From the NCBI GenBank assembly GCA_943370595.1, contig CALRRO020000022.1, forward strand, positions 7,157 through 71,156: DNA of 64,000 nt. Reading direction: 5' to 3'. Positions 8,098 to 18,201 of this stretch are shown here, piece after piece. Numbering within the stretch: position 1 is the stretch's first letter; each line of letters starts with the position of its first letter. Under the pieces are notes generated by a model that worked only from the letters and a program-made list of their open reading frames with translations, did not search any database and had not been told where the DNA came from. The position numbers and the translations under genes were made by a program. The stretch is from Piscinibacter sp943370595. GTDB lineage: Bacteria; Pseudomonadota; Gammaproteobacteria; Burkholderiales; Burkholderiaceae_C.

Positions 8098-9735
8098 ATG
8101 CCGGAAACGATTCGGGGGCATGATAGCGACGCTCCGCGCACCGCTGCGGCGGATGCCCTCACCGACGTGCCGAACACGACCCCCCGCTCCCGCCGATGGC
8201 TGGCCGCCCTGTGCGCCGCGAGCCTGCTGCTGCCCGCTGCGCCCGTGACGGCGCAGAACAACCTGCCCGCGCTCGGCGACGCCGCGACCGAGGATTTCGG
8301 TGTCGCCACCGAACGCCGCATCGGCGAGCAGATCATGCGCGAGATCCGCCGCGATCCCGACTACCTCGACGACCCGCTGCTGCTCGAGTACCTGCAGTCG
8401 CTGTGGTCGCCGCTGGTCTCGCAGTCGCGCCGCGAAGGCCACATCACGCCCGACATCGACGGCCGCTTCGCCTGGGAAGCTTTCCTCGTGCGCGACCGCA
8501 GCGTCAACGCCTTCGCGCTGCCCGGCGGCTACATCGGCGTGCACCTCGGGCTGATCGCGATCACCGGCACGCGCGACGAGCTGGCCTCGGTGCTCGCCCA
8601 CGAACTGACGCACGTCACGCAGCGGCACATCGCACGCGGCGTGAGCAACAGCAAGAAGCAGTCGCTGATCGGTCTGGCGGCGATGATCATCGGCGTGATC
8701 GCGGCCAGCCGGGCAGGCAGCACCGACGCCGCCAGCGCGGCCATCGCCGGCGGCCAGGCGGCCTCGATCCAGGGCCAGCTGAACTTCTCGCGCGACATGG
8801 AACGCGAGGCCGACCGCATCGGCTTCCAGCTGCTCACCGGCGCGGGTTTCTCGGCCGCCGGCATGGCCAGCATGTTCGAGAAGCTCGACCAGGCCTCGCG
8901 GCTGAACGACAACGGCAGCTACCCCTACCTGCGCAGCCACCCGCTGACCACCGAGCGCATCGGCGAGGCGCGCTCGCGCCTGGGCACCGATCAGGCGCGG
9001 CCGGCGCCGGGGCCGAACGGCGCCAGCTTCGAGCATGTGCTGGCGCAGGCGCGTTCGCGGGTGCTGATGGACACGCGCGTCGATGCGCTGCGCCGCTGGC
9101 AGGCGCTCGATGCGCCGCGCAGCGACCTGGCCGCACCGCAGCGCCTGGCCGATGCCTACAGCAGTGCGCTCGCCTCGCTGCTGCTGCGCGACACCGCGCG
9201 CGCCGATGGCGCCATCGCGCGCGCGCAGACCCTGCTGGCCGACGCCGCGCGGCCCGAACCACGCGCTGCACGCTGGCTGGCGATGCTCAAGGCGCAGGCG
9301 CTGCTGGCGCGCAGCGACGCCGCCGGCGCCGAGGCGGCGCTGCAACCGCTGGCCGGTGACGGCAGCCGCCCGGTCACGATGATGCTCGCCGAGGTCGCCC
9401 TGGCCGGCGGTGGCGGCGAGGCGGCCCTGCGCCGCAGCGCGGAAGACCTGCAGACGCGCGTGGCCACGCAGCCCGGCGATGCGCTGGCCTGGTCATGGCT
9501 CGCGCGGCTGTGGACCCGCATCGGCCAGCCGCTGCGCGCGCTGCGCGCCGAGGGCGAGGCCGCCTATGCCATCGGCGACCTGCGCGGCGCGGTCGACCGG
9601 CTGCGTGCCGGCCAGCGCCTGGTGCGCAGCGGCAATGCGTCGGACTTCATCGAGGCCTCGGTGATCGATTCACGCCTGCGCGACATCCAGGCACAGCAAC
9701 GTGCACTGGCCGCCGAGGAACGCGAAAACCGCTGA
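8098..9735 (+). CDS. bepA: BepA-like periplasmic M48 metalloprotease with TPR-like C-terminal half
   Basis: 545 residues from ATG 8098, which has a good ribosome site (GGAGG, 5-base spacing). An in-frame GTG at 8167 would give a tidier signal peptide (RSRRWLAALCAASLLL...AQ) and is a real alternative. The M48 protease domain carries H168-E-L-T-H172 and the third zinc ligand in EREADRIGF; the rest (about 290-545) is helical and Ala-rich like the BepA/YfgC TPR domain. BepA degrades or chaperones outer-membrane assembly intermediates such as LptD and BamA substrates. Only 10 bases separate this ATG from the moaC start on the other strand. Confidence 0.9.
   Translation: MPETIRGHDSDAPRTAAADALTDVPNTTPRSRRWLAALCAASLLLPAAPVTAQNNLPALGDAATEDFGVATERRIGEQIMREIRRDPDYLDDPLLLEYLQSLWSPLVSQSRREGHITPDIDGRFAWEAFLVRDRSVNAFALPGGYIGVHLGLIAITGTRDELASVLAHELTHVTQRHIARGVSNSKKQSLIGLAAMIIGVIAASRAGSTDAASAAIAGGQAASIQGQLNFSRDMEREADRIGFQLLTGAGFSAAGMASMFEKLDQASRLNDNGSYPYLRSHPLTTERIGEARSRLGTDQARPAPGPNGASFEHVLAQARSRVLMDTRVDALRRWQALDAPRSDLAAPQRLADAYSSALASLLLRDTARADGAIARAQTLLADAARPEPRAARWLAMLKAQALLARSDAAGAEAALQPLAGDGSRPVTMMLAEVALAGGGGEAALRRSAEDLQTRVATQPGDALAWSWLARLWTRIGQPLRALRAEGEAAYAIGDLRGAVDRLRAGQRLVRSGNASDFIEASVIDSRLRDIQAQQRALAAEERENR
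8119..8132 (-). promoter_or_regulatory. Putative -10 region of moaC
   Basis: On the minus strand the sequence reads GCGTCGCTATCATG, with TATCAT a one-mismatch -10 hexamer about 30 bases before the moaC start. The identical 14-mer lies directly upstream of uvrA. No good -35 is visible, so the assignment is tentative. Confidence 0.4.
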
Positions 9736-9782
9736 CCCTTCCGCGTAGACTGCCCCGCAACAAAACAAGGGCAGGGGGCGGG

Positions 9783-12700
9783 ATGAAGGTGGCTTGCTTG
9801 TATCGCGCTGCGGCACTCGTGCTGTCGATGGCGGCCGCAGCGGCCGCACAGGCGGCCAGCATCAGCGGCGTCAGCCCGCGCGGCGAAGTGGCGCAGGTGC
9901 GCCAGGTCACGGTGCGGTTCAGCGAGGCGGTGGTGCCGTTCGGTGACCTGCGCCAGCCCGATCCGATGCTGCTGGCCTGCGAAGGCAGCGTGCCCACCGG
10001 CAGCGGCCGTTGGGCCACCGACCGCACCTGGCTGTACGACTTCGCCGCGCCACTGCCGCCGGGCGCGCGCTGCACGCTGAAAGTGAAGCCAGGCTGGAAG
10101 CCGCTGAACGGCGCATTGACCGGCACCACCGAGTTCAGCTTCGGCACCGGCGGCCCGGCGGTGCTGACGATGCAGCCCTGGCAGGGCAGCACGATCGAGG
10201 AAGACCAGTATTTCCTCGCCCAGCTCAGCGGTGCCGCAACGACGCCCAGCGTGGCCGCGAACGCGTGGTGCGAGATCGAGGGCATCGGCGAACGGGTGCC
10301 GCTGCGCAGCGTGACCGGCGCCGAGCGCGACGCGGTGCTGAAGGCGCGCCGGCTCGACAAGCTGGCCGAGCGCACGTTGCTGCTGACCTGCCAGCGCCCG
10401 CTGCCCACCGAGGCACGCGTGCGCATCGTCTGGGGTCGCGGCATCGCCGCGGCGGCCAATCCCGCGGTGAGCACCAGCGTCGAGCAGCGCTTCGACTACC
10501 GCGTGCGGCCGGCCTTCACCGCTGAGTTCAGCTGCGAGCGCGAACGGGCCGAGGCGCCGTGCCTGCCGATCCGGCCGATGACCCTCGGCTTCTCGGCGCC
10601 CGTGCCGCGCGCGCTGGCGGCCCAGGTGCGGCTGAAGACCGCCGAGGGCAAGGCGATCGCACCGACCTTCGACAAGGACGACAAGGCCGAGGAACTGTCG
10701 TCGCTCCAGTTCCCGATCCCGCTGCCAGAGACCACCACGTTCACCATCGAGCTGCCGGCCGGGTTGAAGGACAACATCGGCCGCGCGCTGTCGAACGCCG
10801 CCAGCTTCCCGCTCAAGGTCGCCACCGGCGACGCGCCGCCGATCGCCAAGTTCGCCGCCGCGCCGTTCGGCATCGTCGAACGCGAGGGTCTTCGCGACGG
10901 TGCCACCGCCGTGCTGCCGCTGACGCTGCGCCATGTGCAGGGCGACCTGCGCCCCGACGCGACCGGCGGCCAGGTGCGCGTGCGGCGCCTGGGCACCGAT
11001 GCCGAGGTGCTGGCCTGGTACGCCAAGGTGCGCCGTCTCCACGAGACGCAGCTCACTGCCAAGGAACTCGGCCGTCCCGAGCGCGAATGGTTCGACAGCG
11101 TCGAGGAACGTGACGCCAAGGGCCGCACGGTCAAGCGCAAGGTCGAGCGGCTGATCGCCACCCGCGAGGTGGCGCTGCTGGCCGGCGATGCACAGGCGAA
11201 GCGGCTCGAGCTGCCGCAGCTCGCCGGCGGCGACCCGCGGCCCTTCGAGGTGATCGGCATCCCGCTGGCCGAGCCGGGCTTCCACGTCGTCGAGATCGAG
11301 TCGCAGCGCCTCGGCGCCTCGTTGCTCGACAAGAAGGCGCCGATGTACGTGCGCACGGGCGTGCTGGCCACCAACCTCGGTGTGCACGTCAAGATCGGCC
11401 GCGAGAACGCACTGGTCTGGGTGACTTCGCTGGACCGCGGCAAGCCGGTGGCCGATGCCGAGGTCGCGGTGAACGACTGCCGCGGCCAGTCGCTGTGGCG
11501 CGGCCGCACCGATGCGAGCGGCCTGGCGCGCATCGCGCAGCCGCTGTCGGCCGCAAGTGGTGACTGCCCTGCGGACGATGGCTTCTTCGTCACCGCGCGA
11601 AAGACTGACACCGCCGAAGCCGGTGGCGCCACCGACATGGCCTTCGTGTTCAGCAGCTGGCAGAAGGGCATCGAGCCGTGGCGCTTCGACCACCCGATCG
11701 CCAGCGACACCTCGCCCGACGTGCGCGCCCACAGCGTGCTCGACCGCACGCTGCTGCGCGCCGGCGAGACGGTGTCGATGAAGCACTTCCTGCGCGCCGA
11801 GACCTCGGCCGGGCTGGCCATGCTCGCCGCCGGCGCGCTGCCCGACCAGCTGAAGCTCGTGCACGAGGGCAGCGGCCAGGAGTTCACCCAGCCGCTGCAG
11901 TGGAGCGGCACTCGCAGCGCGGTGTCGAGTTGGAACATCCCGGCCGCGGCCAAGCTGGGCAGCTACCGCATCGTGCTCGAACGGACGAAGGGCGACGAGC
12001 AGCAGCGGCGCGGCTGGGACAGCGGCGAGTTCCGCGTCGAGGAGTTCCGCCTGCCGCTGGTCGATGCGCGCTTGTCCGGGCCGAAGCAGATCCCGTTCGC
12101 GCCGACCGAACTGCCACTATCGGCGCAGCTGAACTTCTTCTCCGGCGGCGCGATGGGCAATGCGCCGATCAAGGTCAACGCGCTGCTGCGCGAGCGCGCG
12201 GCCTTCTTCGAGGGTTTCGACAGCTTCAGCTTCGCGCCCCCGCGCGACCTGGCGCGCGCCGAGACCGGCGACGAGACCGATGCCTCGCGCGGTGACGGCA
12301 AGCTGGTCGCCGACAAGCTGGCGTTGACCACCGATAAGCAGGGCGCCGCCACCGTCACGCTGAAGAACCTGCCAGCCATCCAGCGGCCCAGCGATCTGCT
12401 GGCCGAGATGACCTATGCCGACCCGAACGGCGAGATGCAAACGGTGGCGACCACGCTGCGCCTGTGGCCGGCCGCCGTGGTGCCGGGCCTTCGTGCGGCG
12501 TCGTGGGCCAGCGTGCGCGGCAAGATGGCGTTGACCGCGCTGGCGCTGGACACCGCCGGCAAGCCGATCAAGGGCCAGGCGCTGGAGGTGAAGGCGCGCC
12601 TCGCGCAGACCATCAGCACGCGCAAGCGCATCGTCGGCGGCTTCTACGCCTACGACAACCGCACCGAGCTGAAGGACCTCGGCACGCTGTGCAGCGGCAC

Positions 12701-15653
12701 GAGCGACGAGCGCGGCCAGCTCGCCTGCGAGGCGACGCTGGACACGGCCGGGCAGGTCGAGCTGATCGTCACGGCGAAGGACTCCGCCGGCCGCAGCGCG
12801 CAGGCCGCCACCGGCGTGTGGGTGACGAGGCAGGGCGAACTCTGGTTCGCGCAGGACAACGACGACCGCATCGACCTGCTGCCCGAGAAGAAACGCTACG
12901 AGCCCGGCGAGACCGCGAAACTGCAGCTGCGCATGCCGTTCCGCGAAGCGACCGCGCTGCTGGCCATCGAGCGCGAGGGCATCGTCGAGAGCCGCGTGGT
13001 CACCGTGCGCGGCGACGACCCGACCATCAGCCTGAAGATCGACAAGGCCTGGGCGCCGAACGTCTACGTCAGCGTGCTGGCGCTGCGTGGGCGCATCCGC
13101 GAGGTGCCGTGGTACTCGCTGTTCCAGTGGGGCTGGAAGCAGCCGCTGGTGTGGTGGCGCGCCTTCCGCGACGAGGGGCCCGAGTACCAGGCGCCGACCG
13201 CGATGGTCGACCTCGCCAAGCCGGCCTTCAAGCTCGGCGTGGCGGCGCTGCAGGTGGGCCTGGCGGCACACGAGCTGAAGGTCAGCGTGGCGGCCGACCA
13301 GCCGCAGTACGCGGTGCGCCAGACCGCCAAGGCGCGCATCAAGGTGCTGCACGACGGCCAGCCGCTGGCCGGTACCGAGGTGGCGTTCGCGGCGGTCGAC
13401 GAAGGCCTGCTCGCGCTGCGCGGCAACGACTCGTGGGACCTGCTGAACCAGATGCTGCGCCAGCGCGCCTGGGGCGTGAGCACGTCCACCGGGCAGAGCG
13501 AGATCATCGGCCGGCGCCACTATGGTCGCAAGGCGGTGGCCGCCGGTGGCGGCGGCGGGCAGGGTGGTGCGCGCGAGCTGTTCGACACGCTGCTGGTGTG
13601 GAAGCCGCGCGTGGCGCTCGACGCCAACGGCGAGGCGGTGGTCGACGTGCCGCTGAACGACTCGCTGACCAGCTTCCGCCTCGTCGCGATTGCCGACGAG
13701 GGCGTGCAGCGTTTCGGCAGCGGCAGCACCAGCATCCGCGTCACGCAGGACCTGCAGGTGCTCTCCGGCCTGCCGCCGCTGGTGCGCGAGGGCGACCGCT
13801 TCGCCGCGATGCTGACGCTGCGCAACACGACGACACGCACGATGAAGCTGCGCGCGACCTTGACGGGCACCGCGAACAGCGGTGGCGCGGGTGAGATCGT
13901 GCGCACGCCGCTGAACCTGCCTCCGCAGGAGATCACGCTGGCGGCTGGTGCGGCACAGGAGATCAGTTGGCCGATCGACGTGCCGGCCGAGGCCTTCAGC
14001 ATTGCCTGGGAAGCGGCGGTCGACGAGCAGGGCGGGGCGGCGAAGGACCGGTTGAAGGTGACGCAACTCGTTAGCGCCGCGGTGCCGGTGCGTGTGCTGC
14101 AGGCCACGCTGGCGCACCTCGATGGCGCGTACACGCTGCCGATCGCTGCGCCCGCCGATGCGCTGCCAGCCACGGGAGTCAAACGCGGCGGTGTCGCGGT
14201 CGCACTGCAGCCCAGGCTCACCGGCGCGCTGCCCGGCCTGCGCCGCTATTTCGAGACCTACCCGTTCGTCTGCCTGGAGCAGAAGGTGTCGAAGGCGGTG
14301 GGCTTGCGCGATGCGGCGCTGTGGACCGAGGTGAGCAACGTGCTGCCGACCTACCTCGACAGCGATGGCCTGGCGAACTACTTCCCGCCGCGAGCGGAGG
14401 ATGGTGCGCGTGGCAGCGACCGCCTGACCGCCTACCTGATCGCCGCGACGCACGAGGCCGGCTTCAACCTGCCACCGACGGCACGCGATGCGATGCTCAC
14501 GGGTCTTGCGGCCTTCGTCGAAGGCCGCATCGAGCGCAAGTTCTGGTCGCCGAAGGCGGACCTGGATGTGCGCAAGATCGCTGCCATCGAAGCACTGTCG
14601 CGCCATGGGCGTGCACAGCCGAAGATGCTCGGCTCGGTCAATCTCACGCCCAACCTGTGGCCGACGGCGGCGGTGATCGACTGGCTCGGCGTCCTCAAGC
14701 GGGTCGATGGCATTCCCGACCGCGCGAAGCGCATCGAGGAGGCGCAGCAGATCCTGCGCGCAAGGCTGACCTACGCCGGCACCACGCTGCGCTTCTCCAC
14801 CGAGGACGAGGACTTCTGGTGGTGGCTGATGGACAGCGCCGACGCGAATGCGGCGAAGCTGATCCTCGCCACGCTCGACGAGCCGGGGTGGAAGGACGAT
14901 CTGCCGCGCCTGGTGGTCGGCAGCCTGGCACGGCAGAAGCGCGGCGCCTGGCTGACGACGACCGCCAACCTGTGGGGTTCGCTCGCGCTCGACAAGTTCG
15001 CCGCGAAGTTCGAGGCCGACAAGGTGGCCGGCCGCAGCACCGCCACGACCGGTGCTGCCGGTGCCGCGCCGCAGGCCATCGACTGGTCACGCAGTGCCGA
15101 CGGTGGCCGGGTGCTGCTGCCCTGGCCCGACGCCACCGGCACGCTGGCCGTGAAGCACGAAGGCAGCGGCAAGCCCTGGCTGACGGTGCAGAGCCTGGCG
15201 GCGATTCCGCTGAAGGCGCCGCTGCGCGCGGGTTATGCGATCACGCGCAGCATCAGCGCCGTCGAGCAGAAGGAGAAGGGCCGCTGGTCGCGCGGCGACG
15301 TGATGCGCGTGCGGCTGGAGATCGACGCGCAGTCCGACATGACCTGGGTGGTGGTGAGCGACCCGGTGCCCGGCGGCGCCACGCAGCTGGGCTCGGGCCT
15401 CGGCCGCGACTCGGCGATCGCCACCCGCAGCGAAAGGCGCGAAGGCACCGCCTGGGCTGCCTACGAGGAGCGCAGCTTCGAGGCCTTCCGCAGCTACTAC
15501 GAGTACTTGCCGCGCGGCAAGCACGTGGTCGAGTACAGCGTGCGGCTGAACAATCCCGGCCGCTTCGCGTTGCCGCCGACGCGTGTCGAGGCGATGTACT
15601 CGCCGGAGAGCTTCGGCGAGCTGCCGAACGCGGTGGTGGAGGTCGCGCCGTGA
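9783..15653 (+). CDS. Bacterial alpha-2-macroglobulin with intact thioester motif
   Basis: 1956 residues. The start at 9783 follows a G-rich ribosome site and opens a Sec signal peptide (about 1-27, ending AAAAAQA) with no lipobox, so the product should be periplasmic and soluble rather than a lipoprotein. The chain is a series of beta-rich macroglobulin domains. The thioester C1497-L-E-Q1500 is intact, within YPFVCLEQKVSKAVG, followed by the alpha-helical thioester domain. Bacterial alpha-2-macroglobulins trap attacking proteases covalently and are typically encoded with PbpC, as here, where the stop overlaps the pbpC start. The pairing suggests envelope defence linked to peptidoglycan repair. 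Confidence 0.95.
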   Translation: MKVACLYRAAALVLSMAAAAAAQAASISGVSPRGEVAQVRQVTVRFSEAVVPFGDLRQPDPMLLACEGSVPTGSGRWATDRTWLYDFAAPLPPGARCTLKVKPGWKPLNGALTGTTEFSFGTGGPAVLTMQPWQGSTIEEDQYFLAQLSGAATTPSVAANAWCEIEGIGERVPLRSVTGAERDAVLKARRLDKLAERTLLLTCQRPLPTEARVRIVWGRGIAAAANPAVSTSVEQRFDYRVRPAFTAEFSCERERAEAPCLPIRPMTLGFSAPVPRALAAQVRLKTAEGKAIAPTFDKDDKAEELSSLQFPIPLPETTTFTIELPAGLKDNIGRALSNAASFPLKVATGDAPPIAKFAAAPFGIVEREGLRDGATAVLPLTLRHVQGDLRPDATGGQVRVRRLGTDAEVLAWYAKVRRLHETQLTAKELGRPEREWFDSVEERDAKGRTVKRKVERLIATREVALLAGDAQAKRLELPQLAGGDPRPFEVIGIPLAEPGFHVVEIESQRLGASLLDKKAPMYVRTGVLATNLGVHVKIGRENALVWVTSLDRGKPVADAEVAVNDCRGQSLWRGRTDASGLARIAQPLSAASGDCPADDGFFVTARKTDTAEAGGATDMAFVFSSWQKGIEPWRFDHPIASDTSPDVRAHSVLDRTLLRAGETVSMKHFLRAETSAGLAMLAAGALPDQLKLVHEGSGQEFTQPLQWSGTRSAVSSWNIPAAAKLGSYRIVLERTKGDEQQRRGWDSGEFRVEEFRLPLVDARLSGPKQIPFAPTELPLSAQLNFFSGGAMGNAPIKVNALLRERAAFFEGFDSFSFAPPRDLARAETGDETDASRGDGKLVADKLALTTDKQGAATVTLKNLPAIQRPSDLLAEMTYADPNGEMQTVATTLRLWPAAVVPGLRAASWASVRGKMALTALALDTAGKPIKGQALEVKARLAQTISTRKRIVGGFYAYDNRTELKDLGTLCSGTSDERGQLACEATLDTAGQVELIVTAKDSAGRSAQAATGVWVTRQGELWFAQDNDDRIDLLPEKKRYEPGETAKLQLRMPFREATALLAIEREGIVESRVVTVRGDDPTISLKIDKAWAPNVYVSVLALRGRIREVPWYSLFQWGWKQPLVWWRAFRDEGPEYQAPTAMVDLAKPAFKLGVAALQVGLAAHELKVSVAADQPQYAVRQTAKARIKVLHDGQPLAGTEVAFAAVDEGLLALRGNDSWDLLNQMLRQRAWGVSTSTGQSEIIGRRHYGRKAVAAGGGGGQGGARELFDTLLVWKPRVALDANGEAVVDVPLNDSLTSFRLVAIADEGVQRFGSGSTSIRVTQDLQVLSGLPPLVREGDRFAAMLTLRNTTTRTMKLRATLTGTANSGGAGEIVRTPLNLPPQEITLAAGAAQEISWPIDVPAEAFSIAWEAAVDEQGGAAKDRLKVTQLVSAAVPVRVLQATLAHLDGAYTLPIAAPADALPATGVKRGGVAVALQPRLTGALPGLRRYFETYPFVCLEQKVSKAVGLRDAALWTEVSNVLPTYLDSDGLANYFPPRAEDGARGSDRLTAYLIAATHEAGFNLPPTARDAMLTGLAAFVEGRIERKFWSPKADLDVRKIAAIEALSRHGRAQPKMLGSVNLTPNLWPTAAVIDWLGVLKRVDGIPDRAKRIEEAQQILRARLTYAGTTLRFSTEDEDFWWWLMDSADANAAKLILATLDEPGWKDDLPRLVVGSLARQKRGAWLTTTANLWGSLALDKFAAKFEADKVAGRSTATTGAAGAAPQAIDWSRSADGGRVLLPWPDATGTLAVKHEGSGKPWLTVQSLAAIPLKAPLRAGYAITRSISAVEQKEKGRWSRGDVMRVRLEIDAQSDMTWVVVSDPVPGGATQLGSGLGRDSAIATRSERREGTAWAAYEERSFEAFRSYYEYLPRGKHVVEYSVRLNNPGRFALPPTRVEAMYSPESFGELPNAVVEVAP

Positions 15654-17767
15654 AGCGTGTGTGGCTCGGCCTGCTGCTCGCGCTGCCGCTGGCGGCGCAG
15701 GCGGTGCCGAGCTTCGAGGCGGTGCGCGCCGCGCACCGGCCCAGCGACATCGTGCTGACCGACCGCCACGGCGTGCCGCTGCAGACCTTGCGCATCGACG
15801 ACCGGGTGCGCCGCCTGCCGTGGCTGCCGCTGGAGGCCACCTCGCCGGCGCTGCTGCGCGCGCTGCTGCTCAGCGAGGACAAGCGCTTCCACGAGCACAG
15901 CGGCGTCGACTGGCGCTCGGTGGCGGCCAGCGCCTGGGGCAACCTGTGGAACACGCGCACGCGCGGCGCCTCGACGCTGACCATGCAGCTCGCCGGGCTG
16001 ATCGACGACGGCCTGGCGCGGCCCGAGGGCGGGCGCAGCGTGGTGCAGAAGATCGGCCAGGCGATCACCGCGACGCAGCTCGAGCGCAGATGGACCAAGA
16101 GCCAGATCCTCGAGGCCTACCTCAACTCGGTTCCGCTGCGCGGCGAGATGGTCGGCATCAGCGCCTTGTCGCAGACGCTGTTCGCCAAGCATGCGAGTGG
16201 ACTCGACGACACCGAGGCGGCGATCGCAGCGGCACTGGTGCGTGCGCCGAACGCGCCGGCCGAGCGCGTGGCGCAGCGGGCCTGCGAACTGCTGCAGCAG
16301 CAGAAGCTGGGCTGCGACGGCCTGCCGGTGATCACCGCGGCGGCACTCGCACGCCGCGGCGGCATGCCGCTGGGCGAGCAGCTCGCGCCGCACTTTGCGC
16401 GCCAGGTGATCGATGCGCGCGGCCCGGCGGTGCAGCGCAGCACGCTGGACGCCGGCATCCAGCGCCTGGCCATCGCGACGCTGCGCCGCCAGCTCGCCGA
16501 ACTCTCGGGCCGCAATGTCGAGGATGGCGCCATCGTCGTGCTCGACAACACCAGCGGCGAAGTGCTCGCCTGGGTCGGCGCGAACGGCGCCAGCTCGGCG
16601 GCAGCGCAGGTCGACGGCGTGCTCGCGCGACGCCAGCCGGGCTCGACGATCAAGCCCTTCGTCTACCAGCTCGCCTTCGAACGCAGGCTGCTGACGCCGG
16701 CCAGCCTGCTCGACGACTCACCGGCGCAGATCGCCACCGCCGCGGGCCTGTACCTGCCGCAGAACTACGACCGCGAGTTCAAGGGCTGGGTCAGCGTGCG
16801 CACGGCCCTGGGCAACAGCCTGAACGTGCCGGCGGTGCGCGCCGGCGCGATGCTCGGCCCGGACGCGCTGTTCGCGCGTCTCGGGGCTTTCGGCCTGGCG
16901 CTGTCGGAGTCCGGCGGCTACCACGGCCATGCGCTGGCGCTGGGCAGTGCCGACGTGACGCTGCTCGCGTTGAGCAACGCCTACCGCGCGCTTGCCAACG
17001 GCGGGCTCTACAGCACGCCGACGCTGCGTGGCGAGAAGGCTACGCAGCGGCGCATCGCCGATGCCGCAGCCACGCACCTGGTGGTCGACATCCTCGCCGA
17101 CGATGCGGCCCGCGCCCGCACCTTCGGCCTGGGCAGCTCGCTGGCCACGCGCGGCTTCGCCGCAGTGAAGACCGGTACCAGCAAGGACCTGCGCGACAAC
17201 TGGTGCATCGGCTTCAGCGACCGCTACACCGTCGGCGTGTGGGTCGGCAACGCCAGCGGCGCGCCGATGCACGCGGTGTCCGGCGTCAGCGGCGCGGCGC
17301 CGATCTGGCAGGTGCTGATGTCCCGGCTGCACGAGGGCCGGCCGGCGCGCGCCCCGGCGCGGCCGGCGGGGGTGGTGGCGCAGCGGGTGGCCTTCGAGGC
17401 GGATCGCGAGGCGGCGCGCGACGAGCTGTTCCTCGCCGGCACCGAGCAGGCCATGCTGCGGGCCAGCGCACAGCTCGCGCCGGCGCGTCCCTTCGGCATC
17501 GCCAGCCCGCGCGACGGCAGCCGCTTCGCGCTCGACCCGGACATCCCGCCGCAGGCGCAGCAGATGATCTTCGAGGGCGAGGCGGGCACCTGGGTGCTCG
17601 ACGGCCGTCGCATCGGCCAGGGCACGAGCCTGCGCTGGGCGCCCTGGCCCGGCCGGCACGAGCTTCAGCTGCTCGATGCACGCGGGCGCGCGCTGCAGAC
17701 GGTGCGTTTCGAGGTGCGTGGCGCCACGCTGAAGAGCGCCGCGGCCGCGGGCCGGGCCGGGAGCTGA
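15650..17767 (+). CDS. pbpC: Penicillin-binding protein 1C, bifunctional transglycosylase/transpeptidase
   Basis: 705 residues. The start is GTG at 15650, overlapping the alpha-2-macroglobulin stop (GTGA), which indicates translational coupling. A signal/anchor (MKRVWLGLLLALPLAAQA) precedes the GT51 glycosyltransferase domain (about 50-220: LLLSEDKRFHEHSGVDW, RGASTLTMQLA). The transpeptidase domain (about 300-560) has S332-T-I-K335, SLN in GNSLNVPAV, and KTGTSKD. The C-terminal about 90 residues match the PBP1C-specific domain. It polymerises and possibly cross-links glycan, and is the normal genomic partner of the protease-trapping macroglobulin. Confidence 0.96.
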   Translation: MKRVWLGLLLALPLAAQAVPSFEAVRAAHRPSDIVLTDRHGVPLQTLRIDDRVRRLPWLPLEATSPALLRALLLSEDKRFHEHSGVDWRSVAASAWGNLWNTRTRGASTLTMQLAGLIDDGLARPEGGRSVVQKIGQAITATQLERRWTKSQILEAYLNSVPLRGEMVGISALSQTLFAKHASGLDDTEAAIAAALVRAPNAPAERVAQRACELLQQQKLGCDGLPVITAAALARRGGMPLGEQLAPHFARQVIDARGPAVQRSTLDAGIQRLAIATLRRQLAELSGRNVEDGAIVVLDNTSGEVLAWVGANGASSAAAQVDGVLARRQPGSTIKPFVYQLAFERRLLTPASLLDDSPAQIATAAGLYLPQNYDREFKGWVSVRTALGNSLNVPAVRAGAMLGPDALFARLGAFGLALSESGGYHGHALALGSADVTLLALSNAYRALANGGLYSTPTLRGEKATQRRIADAAATHLVVDILADDAARARTFGLGSSLATRGFAAVKTGTSKDLRDNWCIGFSDRYTVGVWVGNASGAPMHAVSGVSGAAPIWQVLMSRLHEGRPARAPARPAGVVAQRVAFEADREAARDELFLAGTEQAMLRASAQLAPARPFGIASPRDGSRFALDPDIPPQAQQMIFEGEAGTWVLDGRRIGQGTSLRWAPWPGRHELQLLDARGRALQTVRFEVRGATLKSAAAAGRAGS

Positions 17768-17768
17768 C

Positions 17769-18134
17769 TCAGTCGGCCGTTCGTGTGCTGGAGAACAGGC
17801 GCTCCATCGCCACGTCGATCACCATGCCGATCAGGCTGTAGATCAGCGAGCCGATCAGCGCGGCGGCGAAGCCGGCGACCGCGAAGCCGTCGAGCACCTG
17901 CGCCGCGGCCCAGAACATCAGCGCGTTGATGACGAACAGGAACAGGCCCAGCGTCAGCAGCGTGACCGGCAGCGTCAGCAGCACCAGCAGCGGGCGCAGC
18001 AGCGTGTTGAACACGCCGATCACGAAGGCCGCGATCATCGCCGAGCCGAAGCTCGTGACGGTGACGCCTGGGTAGAGGTAGGCCACCAGCAGCAGGGCGG
18101 CGGCCAGCAACAGCCAGCGGACGATGGTCTTCAT
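17769..18134 (-). CDS. Small phage-holin-4-superfamily membrane protein
   Basis: 121 residues. The start at 18134 (MKTIVRWLLLAAA) is chosen because longer in-frame extensions run into the riboswitch on the other strand. Four hydrophobic helices fill most of the protein (LLLAAALLLVAYLYPGV, FGSAMIAAFVIGVF, LLRPLLVLLTLPVTLLTLGLFLFVINALMFW, AVAGFAAALIGSLIYSLIGMVI). The pattern matches chromosomal membrane proteins annotated as phage holin family, which are widespread and not linked to prophage. No function is known. The gene is convergent with pbpC, whose stop is one base away. Confidence 0.85.
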   Translation of the reverse strand: MKTIVRWLLLAAALLLVAYLYPGVTVTSFGSAMIAAFVIGVFNTLLRPLLVLLTLPVTLLTLGLFLFVINALMFWAAAQVLDGFAVAGFAAALIGSLIYSLIGMVIDVAMERLFSSTRTAD

Positions 18135-18201
18135 GCCGTGAAGAATACCGCCAATCCCCCAGACTTCCAGGGGAATGCGGGCCGCGGCGAGAATCGCGCC
18201 C

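Noticed and set aside
17769..18134. Prophage remnant suggested by the holin-family gene
   Set aside because: No other phage gene, no attachment site and normal composition; this family is common on chromosomes outside prophages.
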